Shown: piece by piece, positions 1-9,570 of the stretch
How the letters are laid out: each line of letters starts with the position of its first letter
Numbering within the stretch: position 1 is the first letter of the stretch
From: Paraburkholderia sp. SOS3
GTDB taxonomy: Bacteria > Pseudomonadota > Gammaproteobacteria > Burkholderiales > Burkholderiaceae
DNA length: 64,000 nt
Assembly: GCF_001922345.1 (NCBI RefSeq)
Contig: NZ_CP018811.1
Coordinates: 3,410,001 to 3,474,000 of the forward strand
Reading direction: 5' to 3'
Notes under the pieces: generated by a model
Told to the model about the DNA's origin: nothing
What the model saw: the letters and a program-made list of their open reading frames with translations, nothing else
Databases searched by the model: none
Made by a program: the position numbers and the translations under genes

Positions 1-80
1 CCTCAGCGGCCGCTTCCGGGGTCGCGTCGCGGACCAATGAACGGGCGCCTGTGTGGGTCACTGAGCGATCACTGAGCGCA

Positions 81-1616
81 TCACTTCGGCGACGACGTGC
101 GCGGACGGATCGGCACGAACTGCGTGTTGTCGCCGCGACGCACGAGCAGCGCGACCATCTTCTGCGGATCGAGATGCGAGGTGAGTTCGTTGAACTGCTT
201 CGCGCTCGTCACGTCGGTGTCGCCAATCCGCAGGATGATGTCGCCCTTCTCGAGCCCGACGCGCGCGGCCGGCCCGTCGACCGCGTCGACCTGCACACCG
301 TTGCGCAGCTTCAGCGTCTTGAGCTGATCAGCAGGGATGTCGCTGACGGCGATACCAAGCGCGTTCGACGCCTGCTGTTTCGGTGCGGGCGGCTTGCGCT
401 GGTCGGCGCGTGTCGTCTTGTCGGGCTGCATCTCGGCGACCGTAACCGACAGGTCGCGCGTCTGGCCCTTGCGCCAGATCGTGATCGACGTCTTCGTGCC
501 CGGCTTCGTATCGCCGACCATGCGTGGCAGGTCGGTCGCGGTATCGACCGGATGGCCGTTGAACTTGAGGATGATGTCGCCCGGCTGCACGCCCGCCTTG
601 TCGGCCGGACCGCCCGGTTCGACGCTGCTCACGAGCGCGCCTTGCGCCTTCGGCAGGCCAAGCGAATCGGCGACGTCCTTCGTGACTTCGCCGATCGCGA
701 CCGCGATCCGGCCGCGCACGACCTTGCCCGACGTCTTCAGCTGATCGGCGACGCGCATCGCTTCGTCGATCGGAATCGCGAACGAGATGCCCATAAAGCC
801 GCCGGTGCGGCTGTAGATCTGCGAATTGATGCCGATCACCTCGCCTTGCATATTGATGAGCGGGCCGCCCGAGTTGCCGGGATTCACCGCGACGTCGGTC
901 TGGATAAACGGCAGGTAGTCGCCGGTATCGCGGCCCTTCGCGCTGACGATGCCGGCCGTCACCGTATTCTCGAGGCCGAACGGCGAACCGATCGCGACCA
1001 CCCATTCGCCAACGCGGACCTTGTTCGAGTCGCCGATCGTGACGGTCGGCAGATTCGTCGCGTTGATTTTCACGACCGCGACGTCGGTGCGCTCGTCGAC
1101 GCCGATCAGTTTCGCCTTGAATTCGCGCTTGTCGGTCAGCGTGACGTAGATCGTGTCGGCATCGTCGATCACGTGCGCATTGGTCATCACGTAACCGTCA
1201 GACGACAGGATGAAGCCGGAGCCGACGCCGCTGTTCGTTTCGGAATCGCTGTTGTCCTGCTGCTGCGAATCTCCACCGCCCTGCCCGCCTTGACTGCCCT
1301 GATTGTCGCTGCCGCCACCGCCGCCACCGCCACCACCATGAGGGGACTGCGGCGACTGCGGCATCGGAATGCCGAAGAAGCGGCGGAAAAATTCAGACAT
1401 ATCGCCGTCATCGAGCCCCGGCGGCAAGCCGCGGTTGCTGGTCGGCACGTGCGCGGTCGTCCGGATGTTGACGACCGCGGGGCCGACCTTGTCGACGAGG
1501 TCGGTGAAATCGGGAAGGCTTGCCGCGGGAGCCGCCGCCGCCGTATGCGGCAGAAACGGCAGGCAAGCCGCTAGCAACGCGGCCGCGAGGAATGTGCGCA
1601 CCGAGAGATTCGTCAT
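81..1616 (-). CDS. mucD: Periplasmic serine protease of the Do/DegP (MucD) family
   Basis: Trypsin-like periplasmic protease that degrades misfolded envelope proteins; in this gene order it is the effector at the end of the sigma-E operon. The 511 residues begin with a signal peptide (hydrophobic to about residue 28, cleavage near TAAAA-P). The catalytic triad is visible as H148 (TNAHVI), D178 (RTDVAVV) and S249 (GNSGGP). Two PDZ domains follow, at about 300-395 and 415-505. The loop before the catalytic His carries an unusual run of nine Gly followed by a Gln/Gly/Ser/Asp-rich stretch (residues 94-128), longer than in most family members. It lies 19 bases after rseB, so co-transcription with rpoE-rseA-rseB is likely. 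The lepA gene that usually follows would lie beyond the window edge. Confidence 0.95.
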   Translation of the reverse strand: MTNLSVRTFLAAALLAACLPFLPHTAAAAPAASLPDFTDLVDKVGPAVVNIRTTAHVPTSNRGLPPGLDDGDMSEFFRRFFGIPMPQSPQSPHGGGGGGGGGSDNQGSQGGQGGGDSQQQDNSDSETNSGVGSGFILSSDGYVMTNAHVIDDADTIYVTLTDKREFKAKLIGVDERTDVAVVKINATNLPTVTIGDSNKVRVGEWVVAIGSPFGLENTVTAGIVSAKGRDTGDYLPFIQTDVAVNPGNSGGPLINMQGEVIGINSQIYSRTGGFMGISFAIPIDEAMRVADQLKTSGKVVRGRIAVAIGEVTKDVADSLGLPKAQGALVSSVEPGGPADKAGVQPGDIILKFNGHPVDTATDLPRMVGDTKPGTKTSITIWRKGQTRDLSVTVAEMQPDKTTRADQRKPPAPKQQASNALGIAVSDIPADQLKTLKLRNGVQVDAVDGPAARVGLEKGDIILRIGDTDVTSAKQFNELTSHLDPQKMVALLVRRGDNTQFVPIRPRTSSPK

Positions 1617-1635
1617 GTCGTCGTAAACCGATGGA

Positions 1636-2682
1636 TTACTTGGGAGCCTTGTATTCTATGGCAGACGCGAACTGCTGCAACGTGACCTGGGGCACTTCGC
1701 CAAGCAGGGTTATCCAGAAGTCCCCGCGGCGCTTGACGAGCACATGGGTTGCCCCCGTGCTGCCCGCGCCTTCCTTCCGGGTATTTTTTTCGACGGGCTC
1801 GACGAAGATGGAAATAGCCGCGAGGCCATCCGAAAACACCATTTGATCGACGGGAATCGGCGGATTGCCCGGATCGTGCGCGGCCATCGGGCGCCGCAAC
1901 TCTCGGATCTTTCTGAAGCCCGGCACGTTCGGCGTGATCTGCCAGCCCTGCGCTTCCATATTGACCTGCTCAACCGGCGGGTGCACGACCGTCCATCCGG
2001 CTGTATTGCGAATGCCCGCGGCGATCGGTGTTTTGTCGACCGGCACGCCGATGCGAATTTGCGAAAACGACAGTTGCTCGAGCACGTCGCCGTTTGGATC
2101 GAGGGTCTGTGCGCGCAGCAGCAAGCCAGTTTTCTTATCGGCCCACAGCTTGTACGCGAAACGATACTGGTCTTTCGGGTCGAGCTCGATCACGTCGGCC
2201 TCGAGGCCCGCGACACGATCGCGTCCGAGAATTTTCGGCTCGTAGACCGACAGCACGTCATCGCTGCTCGCCGACAGCAACGCGGGGAATGAATCCTTGT
2301 TCTGCCGCTGCTCGACGACGCACAGATGCCGTTCGGGTATGAACGTGTAGAGCTCGTCGTTATGGCGCAGCATTCTGCGCGGCTTGCCGTCGAGACTCTC
2401 GAGCTGCTCGTATTCGCCGTCGTTGCGCGTCGCATAGTGCGAAATGCGCGAAGTCTGTACGAACGCGCCGCGCTGGTAGACGAATGCGCCTTCGTAATTC
2501 TGCTGCTGCGCAGCCTGATGAATCCGATGGAGCAGTTCGGCCGCCTGATGGCGGGCCGACGAATCGTCCTGCGCGAATGCGCGAGGCGAGGCGGATAACG
2601 CCGAAAGCAACGCGGCTGCACAGAACACAAGTGCCGGCAGCCGTCCCCAGGTTTTCGTTTTATTGAACCGCAAAGTCTGCAT
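1636..2682 (-). CDS. rseB: Sigma-E regulatory periplasmic protein RseB/MucB
   Basis: Periplasmic protein that binds the anti-sigma factor RseA and delays its proteolysis until lipid or LPS stress signals appear. It has 348 residues with an N-terminal signal peptide (hydrophobic core FCAALLSALSA, cleavage near AFA-QDD) and the MucB/RseB lipoprotein-carrier-like fold (GAFVYQRGAFVQTSRISH near the start of the mature protein; RAQTLDPNGDVLEQLSFSQI in the middle). I chose the internal ATG (Met-Gln-Thr-Leu-Arg-Phe) because the longer reading frame would put 18 charged residues before the signal peptide and would run back towards rseA. The flanking rseA and mucD genes make the assignment firm. Confidence 0.93.
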   Translation of the reverse strand: MQTLRFNKTKTWGRLPALVFCAAALLSALSASPRAFAQDDSSARHQAAELLHRIHQAAQQQNYEGAFVYQRGAFVQTSRISHYATRNDGEYEQLESLDGKPRRMLRHNDELYTFIPERHLCVVEQRQNKDSFPALLSASSDDVLSVYEPKILGRDRVAGLEADVIELDPKDQYRFAYKLWADKKTGLLLRAQTLDPNGDVLEQLSFSQIRIGVPVDKTPIAAGIRNTAGWTVVHPPVEQVNMEAQGWQITPNVPGFRKIRELRRPMAAHDPGNPPIPVDQMVFSDGLAAISIFVEPVEKNTRKEGAGSTGATHVLVKRRGDFWITLLGEVPQVTLQQFASAIEYKAPK

Positions 2683-2704
2683 CGAGCTATCGATCCTGTG
2701 GACC

Positions 2705-3370
2705 CTAACGTCCTTGCGTCGTCGTGACGGCCGCACGGATCAGCGGCATCGCGCCGCCCATCGACGGCTGCTGCGCGAATTGCTGATGGGCCTCGAGATA
2801 TTGATCGAGACTCGCGTCGCGGATGATGTTCGCGTCCTGCACCGCCGGCTGCGCGGTTGCGGCCGGCATCGACGCCATCGCCACGCGCTGCACGCGATCG
2901 CCCGACCGGTCACCCGACGATAGCGAGGCGATCTGCGATGCATTCTGCAGCCCCGTATTCACGCCCTGCAGTTGCGGGACGACGATCCATGTCAGCGTAG
3001 CCGCCGCCGCTGCCACCGCGAACGCGGGCACGAGACGCAGACCGAACCGCTTGCTCTGCGCGGCGCCGCTCGCGCGCGATGCCGCGGGTGCGACAATATG
3101 CGCTTCGTTTTCGAAGCGCGCCGCAAAGCCGCTCATGAACGCGCGACTGGCGCTTGCGCCCAGCGCGAGATCGTCGGAACGCAATGCGTCGCCGATCAGG
3201 TGGTAGTTCGACCACGCCGCGCGATCCTCATGATCGAGCGCGGCGATGAACGCATCGGAGTCTTCTCCTTGCCATTCACCGTCGATCAACGCAGACAGAC
3301 GCTCGCCGCGCGAGCCCGTTTGCAGACTGGCCTGCGAATTCGCTTGCACATGCAACGAAACCGACCCCAT
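2705..3370 (-). CDS. rseA: Anti-sigma-E factor RseA (MucA)
   Basis: Single-pass inner-membrane anti-sigma factor that holds RpoE inactive. The 221 residues have a cytoplasmic RseA N-terminal domain (about 24-85, with GERLSALIDGEW and a central AWSNYHLIGDALRS), one membrane segment at about 112-132, and a periplasmic tail for RseB binding. Of three in-frame ATGs I chose the one giving MGSVSLHVQ because a GGGGAG Shine-Dalgarno sits seven bases upstream of it; the earlier ATGs have poor spacing. It lies between rpoE and rseB in the usual sigma-E operon order. Confidence 0.93.
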   Translation of the reverse strand: MGSVSLHVQANSQASLQTGSRGERLSALIDGEWQGEDSDAFIAALDHEDRAAWSNYHLIGDALRSDDLALGASASRAFMSGFAARFENEAHIVAPAASRASGAAQSKRFGLRLVPAFAVAAAAATLTWIVVPQLQGVNTGLQNASQIASLSSGDRSGDRVQRVAMASMPAATAQPAVQDANIIRDASLDQYLEAHQQFAQQPSMGGAMPLIRAAVTTTQGR

Positions 3371-3444
3371 GATGCTCCCCATCCTTACAGACACCCCGTA
3401 GTGACACCACCTGACCCAGATATTGGACCGCTGCCCCGACGCGA

Positions 3445-4044
3445 CTACCAGCGCTTACCCTCGGGTGTGTCCAGCAACGGACGCAATTTTGCCGCAATGG
3501 CTTCGCGAGCACGGAAAATTCTCGATCTGACGGTGCCAATCGGGCAACCCATCATTTCGGCGATTTCCTCGTAGCTCAATCCCTCAATTTCACGAAGAGT
3601 AATGGCGGTGCGCAGCTCTTCCGGTAAAACCGCCATCGCAGCATTGACCGTCTCTGCGATCTGCTTGCTCATCAACATCGACTCGGGCGTGTTGATATCC
3701 CTTAGTTGGTCGGCATCCGAGAAAGTTTCAGCTTCTTCAGCGTCCGCTTCGGTGGACGTGGGCGCCCGCCGGCCCTGCGTCGCAAGGTAGTTCTTCGCCG
3801 TATTCACGGCAATCCGGTACAACCACGTATAGAAAGCCGACTCGCCGCGGAATTGCGGAAGCGCCCGGTACGCCTTGATGAACGCATCCTGGGCCACGTC
3901 CTCGACCTCGGCCGGATCCCGCACGAGGCGTGAGATCAGCCGGATGATCTTGCGGTGGTATTTCGTGACCAGAAGCTCGAACGCGGCCTTGTCGCCGTTC
4001 TGCACGCGCTCGACCAGCACCTGATCAATTTCTTTTTCGCTCAC
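3445..4044 (-). CDS. rpoE: RNA polymerase extracytoplasmic sigma factor RpoE/AlgU
   Basis: ECF sigma factor for envelope stress. The 199 residues contain region 2 (about 20-90; DVAQDAFIKAYRALPQFRGE and the FYTWLYRIAVN -10-binding helix) and region 4 with its helix-turn-helix (about 140-185; LSYEEIAEMMGCPIGTVRSRIFRAR). The start codon is GTG (encoded Met-Ser-Glu-Lys). It is followed by rseA and rseB, the negative regulators, and by mucD. Immediately upstream is a regularly spaced array of GTTAC/GTAAC pentamers and a TACAAT -10-like element, described separately. Confidence 0.96.
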   Translation of the reverse strand: MSEKEIDQVLVERVQNGDKAAFELLVTKYHRKIIRLISRLVRDPAEVEDVAQDAFIKAYRALPQFRGESAFYTWLYRIAVNTAKNYLATQGRRAPTSTEADAEEAETFSDADQLRDINTPESMLMSKQIAETVNAAMAVLPEELRTAITLREIEGLSYEEIAEMMGCPIGTVRSRIFRAREAIAAKLRPLLDTPEGKRW

Positions 4045-4081
4045 CTGATAAATCCGTTAGCAAGGGGCCCGCGGGGGCACC

Positions 4082-4140
4082 ATTGTAGCGTCCCCTTCAT
4101 CCCGTCACGTTACAGCAGTAACGGCGGTAACAGTCGTTAC
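4082..4140 (-). promoter_or_regulatory. Candidate rpoE promoter with a four-fold GTTAC/GTAAC array
   Basis: On the strand read towards rpoE there is a TACAAT hexamer at 4087-4082. Upstream of it, on the plus strand, four pentamers follow each other every nine bases: GTTAC 4109-4113, GTAAC 4118-4122, GTAAC 4127-4131, GTTAC 4136-4140. They form two inverted-repeat pairs with 4-base spacers. I see no good -35 match, so the promoter is tentative. The array itself is directly visible and ends in the stop region of the upstream gene. Confidence 0.4.
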
Positions 4141-4607
4141 ATTGCCCCGTGCGCGGCGCGCCGGGCTTGTACCGACAGTTCACGGAAATGGTCGGAGCAA
4201 AGCATGTCGGCGGTGACCAGCAACGTGCGGGAACGGCCATTGTCGCTTACCAGCGCAACGGACAGCAGCCAGCCGCTCCATTGCGCGAAGCCCGCGACAC
4301 GCCCCTCGGCGATCTGCTGCCCGGCGCGGTTCCACGCAGTCAAGCCATCCGGCCCGATTTTAAGCGACGCAGGGCGGCGGCGCACATCGTGCACCCACGC
4401 GAGGCATAGCATGGCGAGCATCGCGATCGCCGCCACTGCGGCATGCGGCCATCCGGCGCGCGGCATCAGCGTCGTGAAAACCGCTGCGGTCGCAATCGCG
4501 ATGAAGGCCGCGGTCGAACCATGCAGCAAGGCGGATCGTCGCAGCACGATGCGCTGCGACGATCCGCCCCGGGATTCCTGCGATGGTTGCGTATGCGACT
4601 GCGTCAA
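4137..4607 (-). CDS. Small inner-membrane protein, YgfX-like
   Basis: A 156-residue protein with two predicted membrane helices (about 31-48 and 54-72) followed by a small soluble beta-rich domain (SLKIGPDGLTAWNRAG, then GWLLSVALV and an FRELSVQARRAAHG tail). This layout matches the YgfX family found next to fabF/rpoE in beta-proteobacteria; YgfX in E. coli is a membrane-associated protein reported to affect cell shape. The start is a TTG 13 bases after the fabF stop, with no strong Shine-Dalgarno, so translation may depend on fabF readthrough. The family assignment is by architecture and position only. Confidence 0.6.
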   Translation of the reverse strand: MTQSHTQPSQESRGGSSQRIVLRRSALLHGSTAAFIAIATAAVFTTLMPRAGWPHAAVAAIAMLAMLCLAWVHDVRRRPASLKIGPDGLTAWNRAGQQIAEGRVAGFAQWSGWLLSVALVSDNGRSRTLLVTADMLCSDHFRELSVQARRAAHGAM

Positions 4608-4620
4608 ACGGTAAGGCCGC

Positions 4621-5859
4621 TTACGCGCGCTTGAACACCAGCGTCCCGTTCGTGCCGCCGAACCCGAACGAGTTCTTCAGCGCGACATCGATCTTCATCT
4701 CCCGAGCGGTGTTCGCGCAGTAGTCGAGATCGCATTGGGGATCCTGGTTGAAGATGTTGATGGTCGGCGGCGACACCTGATGATGCAAGGCGAGCACCGT
4801 GAACACGGACTCGAGGCCGCCCGCGCCGCCGAGCAGGTGCCCGGTCATCGACTTCGTCGAGTTAACGACGATTTTCTTCGCGTGGTCGCCGAACGCGCGC
4901 TTGATGCCGATCGTTTCCGCGAGATCGCCCAACGGGGTCGACGTGCCATGCGCATTCAGATAACCGACTTCGTCTGCGTTGATACGCGCGTTCTTCATCG
5001 CGGCCAGCATGCAGCGGCGTGCGCCGTCGCCGTCTTCAAGCGGAGCGGTCATGTGGTACGCGTCGCCGCTCATGCCGTAGCCCGCCACTTCGGCGTAGAT
5101 CTTCGCGCCGCGCGCCTTCGCGTGTTCGTACTCTTCGAGCACCATCACGCCCGCGCCTTCGCCGAGCACGAAACCGTCGCGGTCCTTGTCCCACGGACGG
5201 CTCGCCGTCGCCGGGTCGTCATTGCGCTGCGACAGCGCGCGCGCCGCCGCGAAACCGCCGATGCCGAGCGGCGACACGGTCGATTCCGCGCCACCCGCGA
5301 TCATCACGTCGGCGTCGCCGTATTCGATCAGACGCGAAGCTTCGCCGATGCAATGCAGGCCCGTCGTGCACGCCGTGACCATCGACAGATTCGGGCCCTT
5401 CAGGCCGAACTTGATCGACAGATGGCCCGAAATCATGTTGATGATCGACGCCGGCACGAAGAACGGCGAGATGCGGCGCGGGCCGCGGTTCAACAGTTCG
5501 GTCTGCGTGATTTCGATCATCGGCAGGCCGCCGATGCCCGAGCCGACGACAACGCCGACGCGCTCGGCCAGCGCTTCGTCGATCGCGAGGCCGCTATCCT
5601 TGATCGCCTGCATGCCGGCCGCGATGCCGTAATGGATGAACGTATCCATATGGCGCGCTTCCTTGGCCGGAATGTATTCCTCGACGCTGAAGCCTTTGAC
5701 CTCGCCGGCGAAGCGAGTAGAGAAATTCGACGTGTCGAACTTCGTGATGTCGGCGATGCCGGATTTGCCGGCGACCAGATTGGCCCACCCATCGGCAACA
5801 TTATTGCCAACAGGCGAAATCAGCCCCAGGCCTGTAACAACAACACGACGGCGGCTCAC
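4621..5859 (-). CDS. fabF: 3-oxoacyl-ACP synthase II
   Basis: Condensing enzyme (KAS II) that elongates acyl-ACP with malonyl-ACP in the cytoplasm. At 412 residues it has the normal family length. The catalytic triad is clear: C164 (VTACTTG), H304 ([12 protein letters not shown]) and H341 ([10 protein letters not shown]). The glycine-rich C-terminus ([10 protein letters not shown]) is intact. The start has an AAAAGGGG ribosome-binding site. It follows acpP, separated by a 270-base gap that contains an intrinsic terminator, so part of its expression may be uncoupled from acpP. Confidence 0.97.
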   Translation of the reverse strand: MSRRRVVVTGLGLISPVGNNVADGWANLVAGKSGIADITKFDTSNFSTRFAGEVKGFSVEEYIPAKEARHMDTFIHYGIAAGMQAIKDSGLAIDEALAERVGVVVGSGIGGLPMIEITQTELLNRGPRRISPFFVPASIINMISGHLSIKFGLKGPNLSMVTACTTGLHCIGEASRLIEYGDADVMIAGGAESTVSPLGIGGFAAARALSQRNDDPATASRPWDKDRDGFVLGEGAGVMVLEEYEHAKARGAKIYAEVAGYGMSGDAYHMTAPLEDGDGARRCMLAAMKNARINADEVGYLNAHGTSTPLGDLAETIGIKRAFGDHAKKIVVNSTKSMTGHLLGGAGGLESVFTVLALHHQVSPPTINIFNQDPQCDLDYCANTAREMKIDVALKNSFGFGGTNGTLVFKRA

Positions 5860-5910
5860 GGTAACCCCTTTTCCATAGAATGACGAAAGCGAAAGCGGCA
5901 GTTTCAGCCC

Positions 5911-5960
5911 AAAGCAAAAGCCACAGCGGCAACAGGAAACGAGCCTGTGTACCCTGTGGC
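5911..5960 (-). terminator. Intrinsic terminator between acpP and fabF
   Basis: Read on the minus strand, GCCACAG (5960-5954) pairs with CTGTGGC (5926-5920), enclosing a second stem ACAGG/CCTGT. The outer stem is followed by TTTTGCTTT. This is a two-tier hairpin with a U-rich tail placed after acpP and before fabF. It would let acpP be transcribed in excess while allowing readthrough into fabF. Confidence 0.65.
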
Positions 5961-6129
5961 TATGAGTCTGGCATGAACGCCGGAAGCGGCGGCCCGGCCG
6001 CCTGTTCCACGCGTGGCGCGCGGGCCACGGTGCGGCGGCGCGCCGACACGGACGATGCGGGCGGCGCCGGCAGATGCGAAGACCATGCGGGCGACGACCA
6101 TGCAGGCAGCGACGCTGGCGCGAATGACC

Positions 6130-6369
6130 TTAGGCCTTGACGTTGGCGCGAGCGTAGTCGATCGCTTGCTGCACCGTGGTGATCTTCTCGGCTTCTTCAT
6201 CCGGAATTTCCATGCCGAATTCGTCTTCGAGGGCCATCACGAGTTCGACGGTATCGAGCGAATCAGCGCCGAGATCGTTGACGAACGAGGCTTCGTTCTT
6301 GATTTCCGCTTCGGCGACGCCCAGTTGTTCCGCAACGATCTTCTTAACGCGTTGTTCGATGTTGTCCAT
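6130..6369 (-). CDS. acpP: Acyl carrier protein
   Basis: The 79-residue acidic carrier that holds growing acyl chains on a phosphopantetheine arm. The modified serine is S37 in the [14 protein letters not shown] motif, identical to the canonical ACP signature. The ribosome-binding site is very strong (GGAGGGG two bases before ATG). It lies between fabG and fabF as in most proteobacteria, with its own candidate -10 element upstream and a terminator downstream, which fits its need for high expression. Confidence 0.98.
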
Positions 6370-6403
6370 TACCCCTCCAAGGGAAAAAAGTTCATAAATA
6401 CAG

Positions 6404-6440
6404 GTGCGCGCATTTTATCAGGTTTGCCCCGCGGAAAAAC
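6404..6440 (-). promoter_or_regulatory. Candidate acpP promoter
   Basis: On the minus strand a GATAAAAT element (6419-6412) lies about 43 bases before the acpP start, in the fabG-acpP gap. The -35 position holds only GTTTTT, a poor match, so the call rests on the -10 element, the AT-rich gap and the known strong expression of acpP. Confidence 0.35.
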
Positions 6441-6517
6441 GGCGCGCACGTTGCTGCCAAGGCTCCGTCCGCGCACGCGCGAAACTGCGCTGCGGCGCGG
6501 ATAGTAACCGAATTTGA

Positions 6518-7267
6518 TTACGACATATACATGCCGCCGTTTACGTGCAATTCGACGCCTGTGATGTAGGCGGCTTGCGGCGATGCGAGGAACGCGACCG
6601 CGTAGGCGATCTCTTCCGGCGTGCCCAGGCGCCCCAGCGGCACCTGCGCCTTCAATGCGGCCTGTTGCTCTTCGGGCAGCACGCGCGTCATGTCGGTGTC
6701 GATGAAGCCCGGCGCGACGCAGTTCACCGTGATGCCGCGGCTGCCGATCTCGCGGGCCAGCGCGCGCGTCATACCGGCCACGCCGGCCTTCGCCGCCGCA
6801 TAGTTTGCCTGGCCCGGGTTGCCCGACGCGCCGACGATCGACGTGATGTTGACGATGCGCCCGCCACGCGCCTTCATCATCGGGCGCAGCACCGCGCGCG
6901 AAAGACGGAACACGGCCTTCAGATTCGTGTCGAGCACGGCGTCCCAGTCTTCGTCTTTCATGCGCATCGCGAGCTGGTCCTGCGTGATGCCCGCATTATT
7001 CACGAGTATGTTGAGCGAACCGAATTCCTTCACCGTGCCGTCGATCAGCGCTTCGACCGCAGCGGCGTCGTTGACGTCGAGCACCGCGCCGCGGCCGTGC
7101 AGATTCGCTTCGCGAAACGCTTCGGTGATCGCTTGCGCGCCGCTCTCGCTGGTCGCCGTGCCGAGCACCGTTGCGCCCTGACGCGCGAGTTCGAGCGCGA
7201 TCGCGCGACCAATGCCGCGCGATGCGCCGGTGACCACTGCGATCTGCTTGTCGAGAGATTTTTCCAT
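6518..7267 (-). CDS. fabG: 3-oxoacyl-ACP reductase
   Basis: NADPH-dependent short-chain dehydrogenase that reduces 3-oxoacyl-ACP. It has 249 residues. The cofactor motif is GASRGIG (14-20), the NNAG motif is at 90-93, and the catalytic residues are S143 (ITSIVGASG), Y156 and K160 (YAAAK). The C-terminus ends in the family-typical GVELHVNGGMYM. It lies between fabD and acpP in the fab cluster. Confidence 0.97.
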   Translation of the reverse strand: MEKSLDKQIAVVTGASRGIGRAIALELARQGATVLGTATSESGAQAITEAFREANLHGRGAVLDVNDAAAVEALIDGTVKEFGSLNILVNNAGITQDQLAMRMKDEDWDAVLDTNLKAVFRLSRAVLRPMMKARGGRIVNITSIVGASGNPGQANYAAAKAGVAGMTRALAREIGSRGITVNCVAPGFIDTDMTRVLPEEQQAALKAQVPLGRLGTPEEIAYAVAFLASPQAAYITGVELHVNGGMYMS

Positions 7268-7447
7268 CGTTGAATTCCGCTGTGATTCTGCCAGGTTCCG
7301 CTTGCCCGCTGTTCGCAGGCGGTTTAAACCGATCCGCGGCGGCGGCCGTGCGCGATCGATCGTGCTGGCCGTTGGTCCGCCATTCTATTTGCCGTGGCGC
7401 TGCCGCTTCGTACCGTGCGTGTGGTGCCGCGCCTGCCCTGCGTCACG

Positions 7448-8380
7448 TCACGCGTTCGCGAGCTTCAGCGCTTCGTCGAGCGACGCCGGATCGACGATTG
7501 CGGCGCCGCCGAGATTGCCGTCGATGCGCTTCGTGAGGCCAGCAAGCACCTTGCCCGGACCGCATTCGAATACCTGCGTGACGCCCTCTTTCGCCATCGC
7601 CTGCACGCATTCGACCCAGCGCACCGCACCGGCCGCCTGGCGCACGAGCGCGTCCTTGATCGCAGCCGGCTCGCGGACGATCGCGACGTCGACATTGTTG
7701 ATCACCGAGATCGACGGCACCTCGATTTCGACATTCGCGAGATAGGTACGCAGTTGATCGGAAGCGGGCTTGAGCAGCGACGAGTGGAACGGCGCCGACA
7801 CCGGCAGCGGCAGCGCGCGCTTCGCGCCCTTCGCCTTGGCGATTTCGCACGCTTTTTCCACCGCGGCCTTGTGGCCCGCGATCACGACCTGCGCGGGCGC
7901 ATTGAAGTTGACGGCCTCGACCGAGCCTTCGGACGATGCCTCGCTGCATGCGGCGCGCACCGTATCGTCGTCGAGGCCGAGAATCGCGGCCATGCCGCCG
8001 ACACCGACCGGCACCGCGCTCTGCATCGCTTGCGCGCGAAAACGCACGAGCGGCACCGCGTCGCGAAACTTGAGCGCGCCGGCCGCGACGAGCGCCGTAT
8101 ATTCGCCGAGGCTGTGGCCCGCGACGATAGCCGGCGCGGGGCCACCGGCCACCTGCCATGCACGGTAAATTGCATAGGCTGCAGTCAGCATGACGGGCTG
8201 CGTATTCGTCGTCAGGTTCAGATCGTCTGCCGGGCCTTCCGCGATCAGCTTGCCGATGTCCTGGTTCAGTGCATCCGACGCTTCCTGGACCGTCTCGCGC
8301 ACAACAGGATGATCGCTGAACGCGTTCAGCATGCCGACCGATTGCGAGCCCTGGCCCGGAAAAACGAACGCAAATTTCAT
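7448..8380 (-). CDS. fabD: Malonyl-CoA:ACP transacylase
   Basis: Loads malonyl groups onto ACP. From the chosen ATG (MKFAFVFPGQGSQ) it is 310 residues, the usual length; the frame is open 29 codons further upstream, but those residues are arginine-rich and not family-like. The nucleophile is S90 in GHSLGEYTALVAAG and the catalytic His is H199 (SAPFHSS). The oxyanion Gln lies in PGQGSQ. It is located between fabH and fabG. Confidence 0.97.
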   Translation of the reverse strand: MKFAFVFPGQGSQSVGMLNAFSDHPVVRETVQEASDALNQDIGKLIAEGPADDLNLTTNTQPVMLTAAYAIYRAWQVAGGPAPAIVAGHSLGEYTALVAAGALKFRDAVPLVRFRAQAMQSAVPVGVGGMAAILGLDDDTVRAACSEASSEGSVEAVNFNAPAQVVIAGHKAAVEKACEIAKAKGAKRALPLPVSAPFHSSLLKPASDQLRTYLANVEIEVPSISVINNVDVAIVREPAAIKDALVRQAAGAVRWVECVQAMAKEGVTQVFECGPGKVLAGLTKRIDGNLGGAAIVDPASLDEALKLANA

Positions 8381-8580
8381 ATCGCCCTCAAAATCGATGA
8401 ATTCAGATGTGCGCGGTGAGGCGCGCGATGCCGTCCTTTGCATGCGCGCGTTCCTGCGTACCCGCAAGCAGCATGCGTGCTATCGCGCCCTTGCCGACCG
8501 TGCCGCCGTTGCCGCTGTTGCATAGGTGAGCGGCACGCGGCCGTCGTCACGCAAGAACCGCGGCAGGAACTGGCCGGCCG

Positions 8581-9570
8581 TCAGAAACGGATCACCGAAG
8601 CGCCCCATGTAAAACCGCCGCCGACGCCTTCGATCAGCACGTTATGCCCGCGCTTGATGCGGCCGTCGCGCACCGCGACGTCGAGTGCGAGCGGGATGGA
8701 TGCAGCCGACGTATTGCCGTGCTCGTGCACGGTGACGATCATCCGCTCCTGAGGCAAGCCGAGCTTGCGACACGTGCTTTGCATGATGCGGATGTTGGCC
8801 TGATGCGGAATCAGCCAGTCGATTTCTTCGGCCTTGAGGTTCGCTTTTTCGAGCGCTTCGACCGCAACCTTCTCGAGCACGCCGACCGCGAGCTTGAACA
8901 CCGCCTGGCCGTCCATATGCAGGAATGCGCTGCCTGACACCACACCGCCGTTCACATTGCCCGGCGTGCAAAGGATGCTCGAGTAGCTGCCGTCCGCGTG
9001 CAGCGCGTTCGACAGCACGCCCGGCTCGTTCGATGCCTGCAGCACGACCGCGCCTGCGCCGTCACCGAACAGCACGCACGTGGTGCGATCGTTGAAATCG
9101 AGAATGCGCGAGAACGTCTCGGCACCGACGACGAGCGCGGTGCGATGCTGGCCGCTGCGGATAAAGCTGTCCGCCGTCGCGACGGCGTAGGCGAAACCCG
9201 AGCACACGGCCTGCACGTCGAATGCGGCGCCGGTGTTCCGGATGCCGAGCTTGTTCTGCAACAGGCAAGCGGTGCTCGGAAACACGAAATCGGGCGTCGA
9301 GGTCGCGACGATGATGAGGTCGATCGACTGCGGATCGACATCGGCGGCTTCGATCGCGCGCTGCGAAGCGAAGAGCGCGAGGTCGCTCGTCGTGACCTCG
9401 GGATCGGCGAAATGACGGGCGTGGATGCCCGTGCGGGCAACGATCCATTCGTCGCTCGTCTCGACACCCTGCTTCGCGAGACGATCGGCCAGTTCCTGAT
9501 TGGAGACGCGTTGCGGCGGCAGATAACTGCCGGTGCCCAGCACGCGGGAGTAAAGAGTGGATTGCGCCAT
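8581..9570 (-). CDS. fabH: 3-oxoacyl-ACP synthase III
   Basis: Initiating condensing enzyme that joins acetyl-CoA and malonyl-ACP. It has 329 residues with the FabH triad C123 (QAVCSGF), H256 (IPHQANIRI) and N286 ([10 protein letters not shown]). Its ATG overlaps the plsX stop (TAATG), which implies translational coupling with plsX. Confidence 0.97.
   Translation of the reverse strand: MAQSTLYSRVLGTGSYLPPQRVSNQELADRLAKQGVETSDEWIVARTGIHARHFADPEVTTSDLALFASQRAIEAADVDPQSIDLIIVATSTPDFVFPSTACLLQNKLGIRNTGAAFDVQAVCSGFAYAVATADSFIRSGQHRTALVVGAETFSRILDFNDRTTCVLFGDGAGAVVLQASNEPGVLSNALHADGSYSSILCTPGNVNGGVVSGSAFLHMDGQAVFKLAVGVLEKVAVEALEKANLKAEEIDWLIPHQANIRIMQSTCRKLGLPQERMIVTVHEHGNTSAASIPLALDVAVRDGRIKRGHNVLIEGVGGGFTWGASVIRF

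Noticed and set aside
51..1574. Long plus-strand open frame opposite mucD
   Set aside because: It is the antisense shadow of mucD: arginine/aspartate-rich, no ribosome-binding site and no family features. Similar shadows occur opposite fabF, fabD, plsX, rne, moeA, rmuC, uvrD-like, MATE, fumC and others, as expected in GC-rich DNA.
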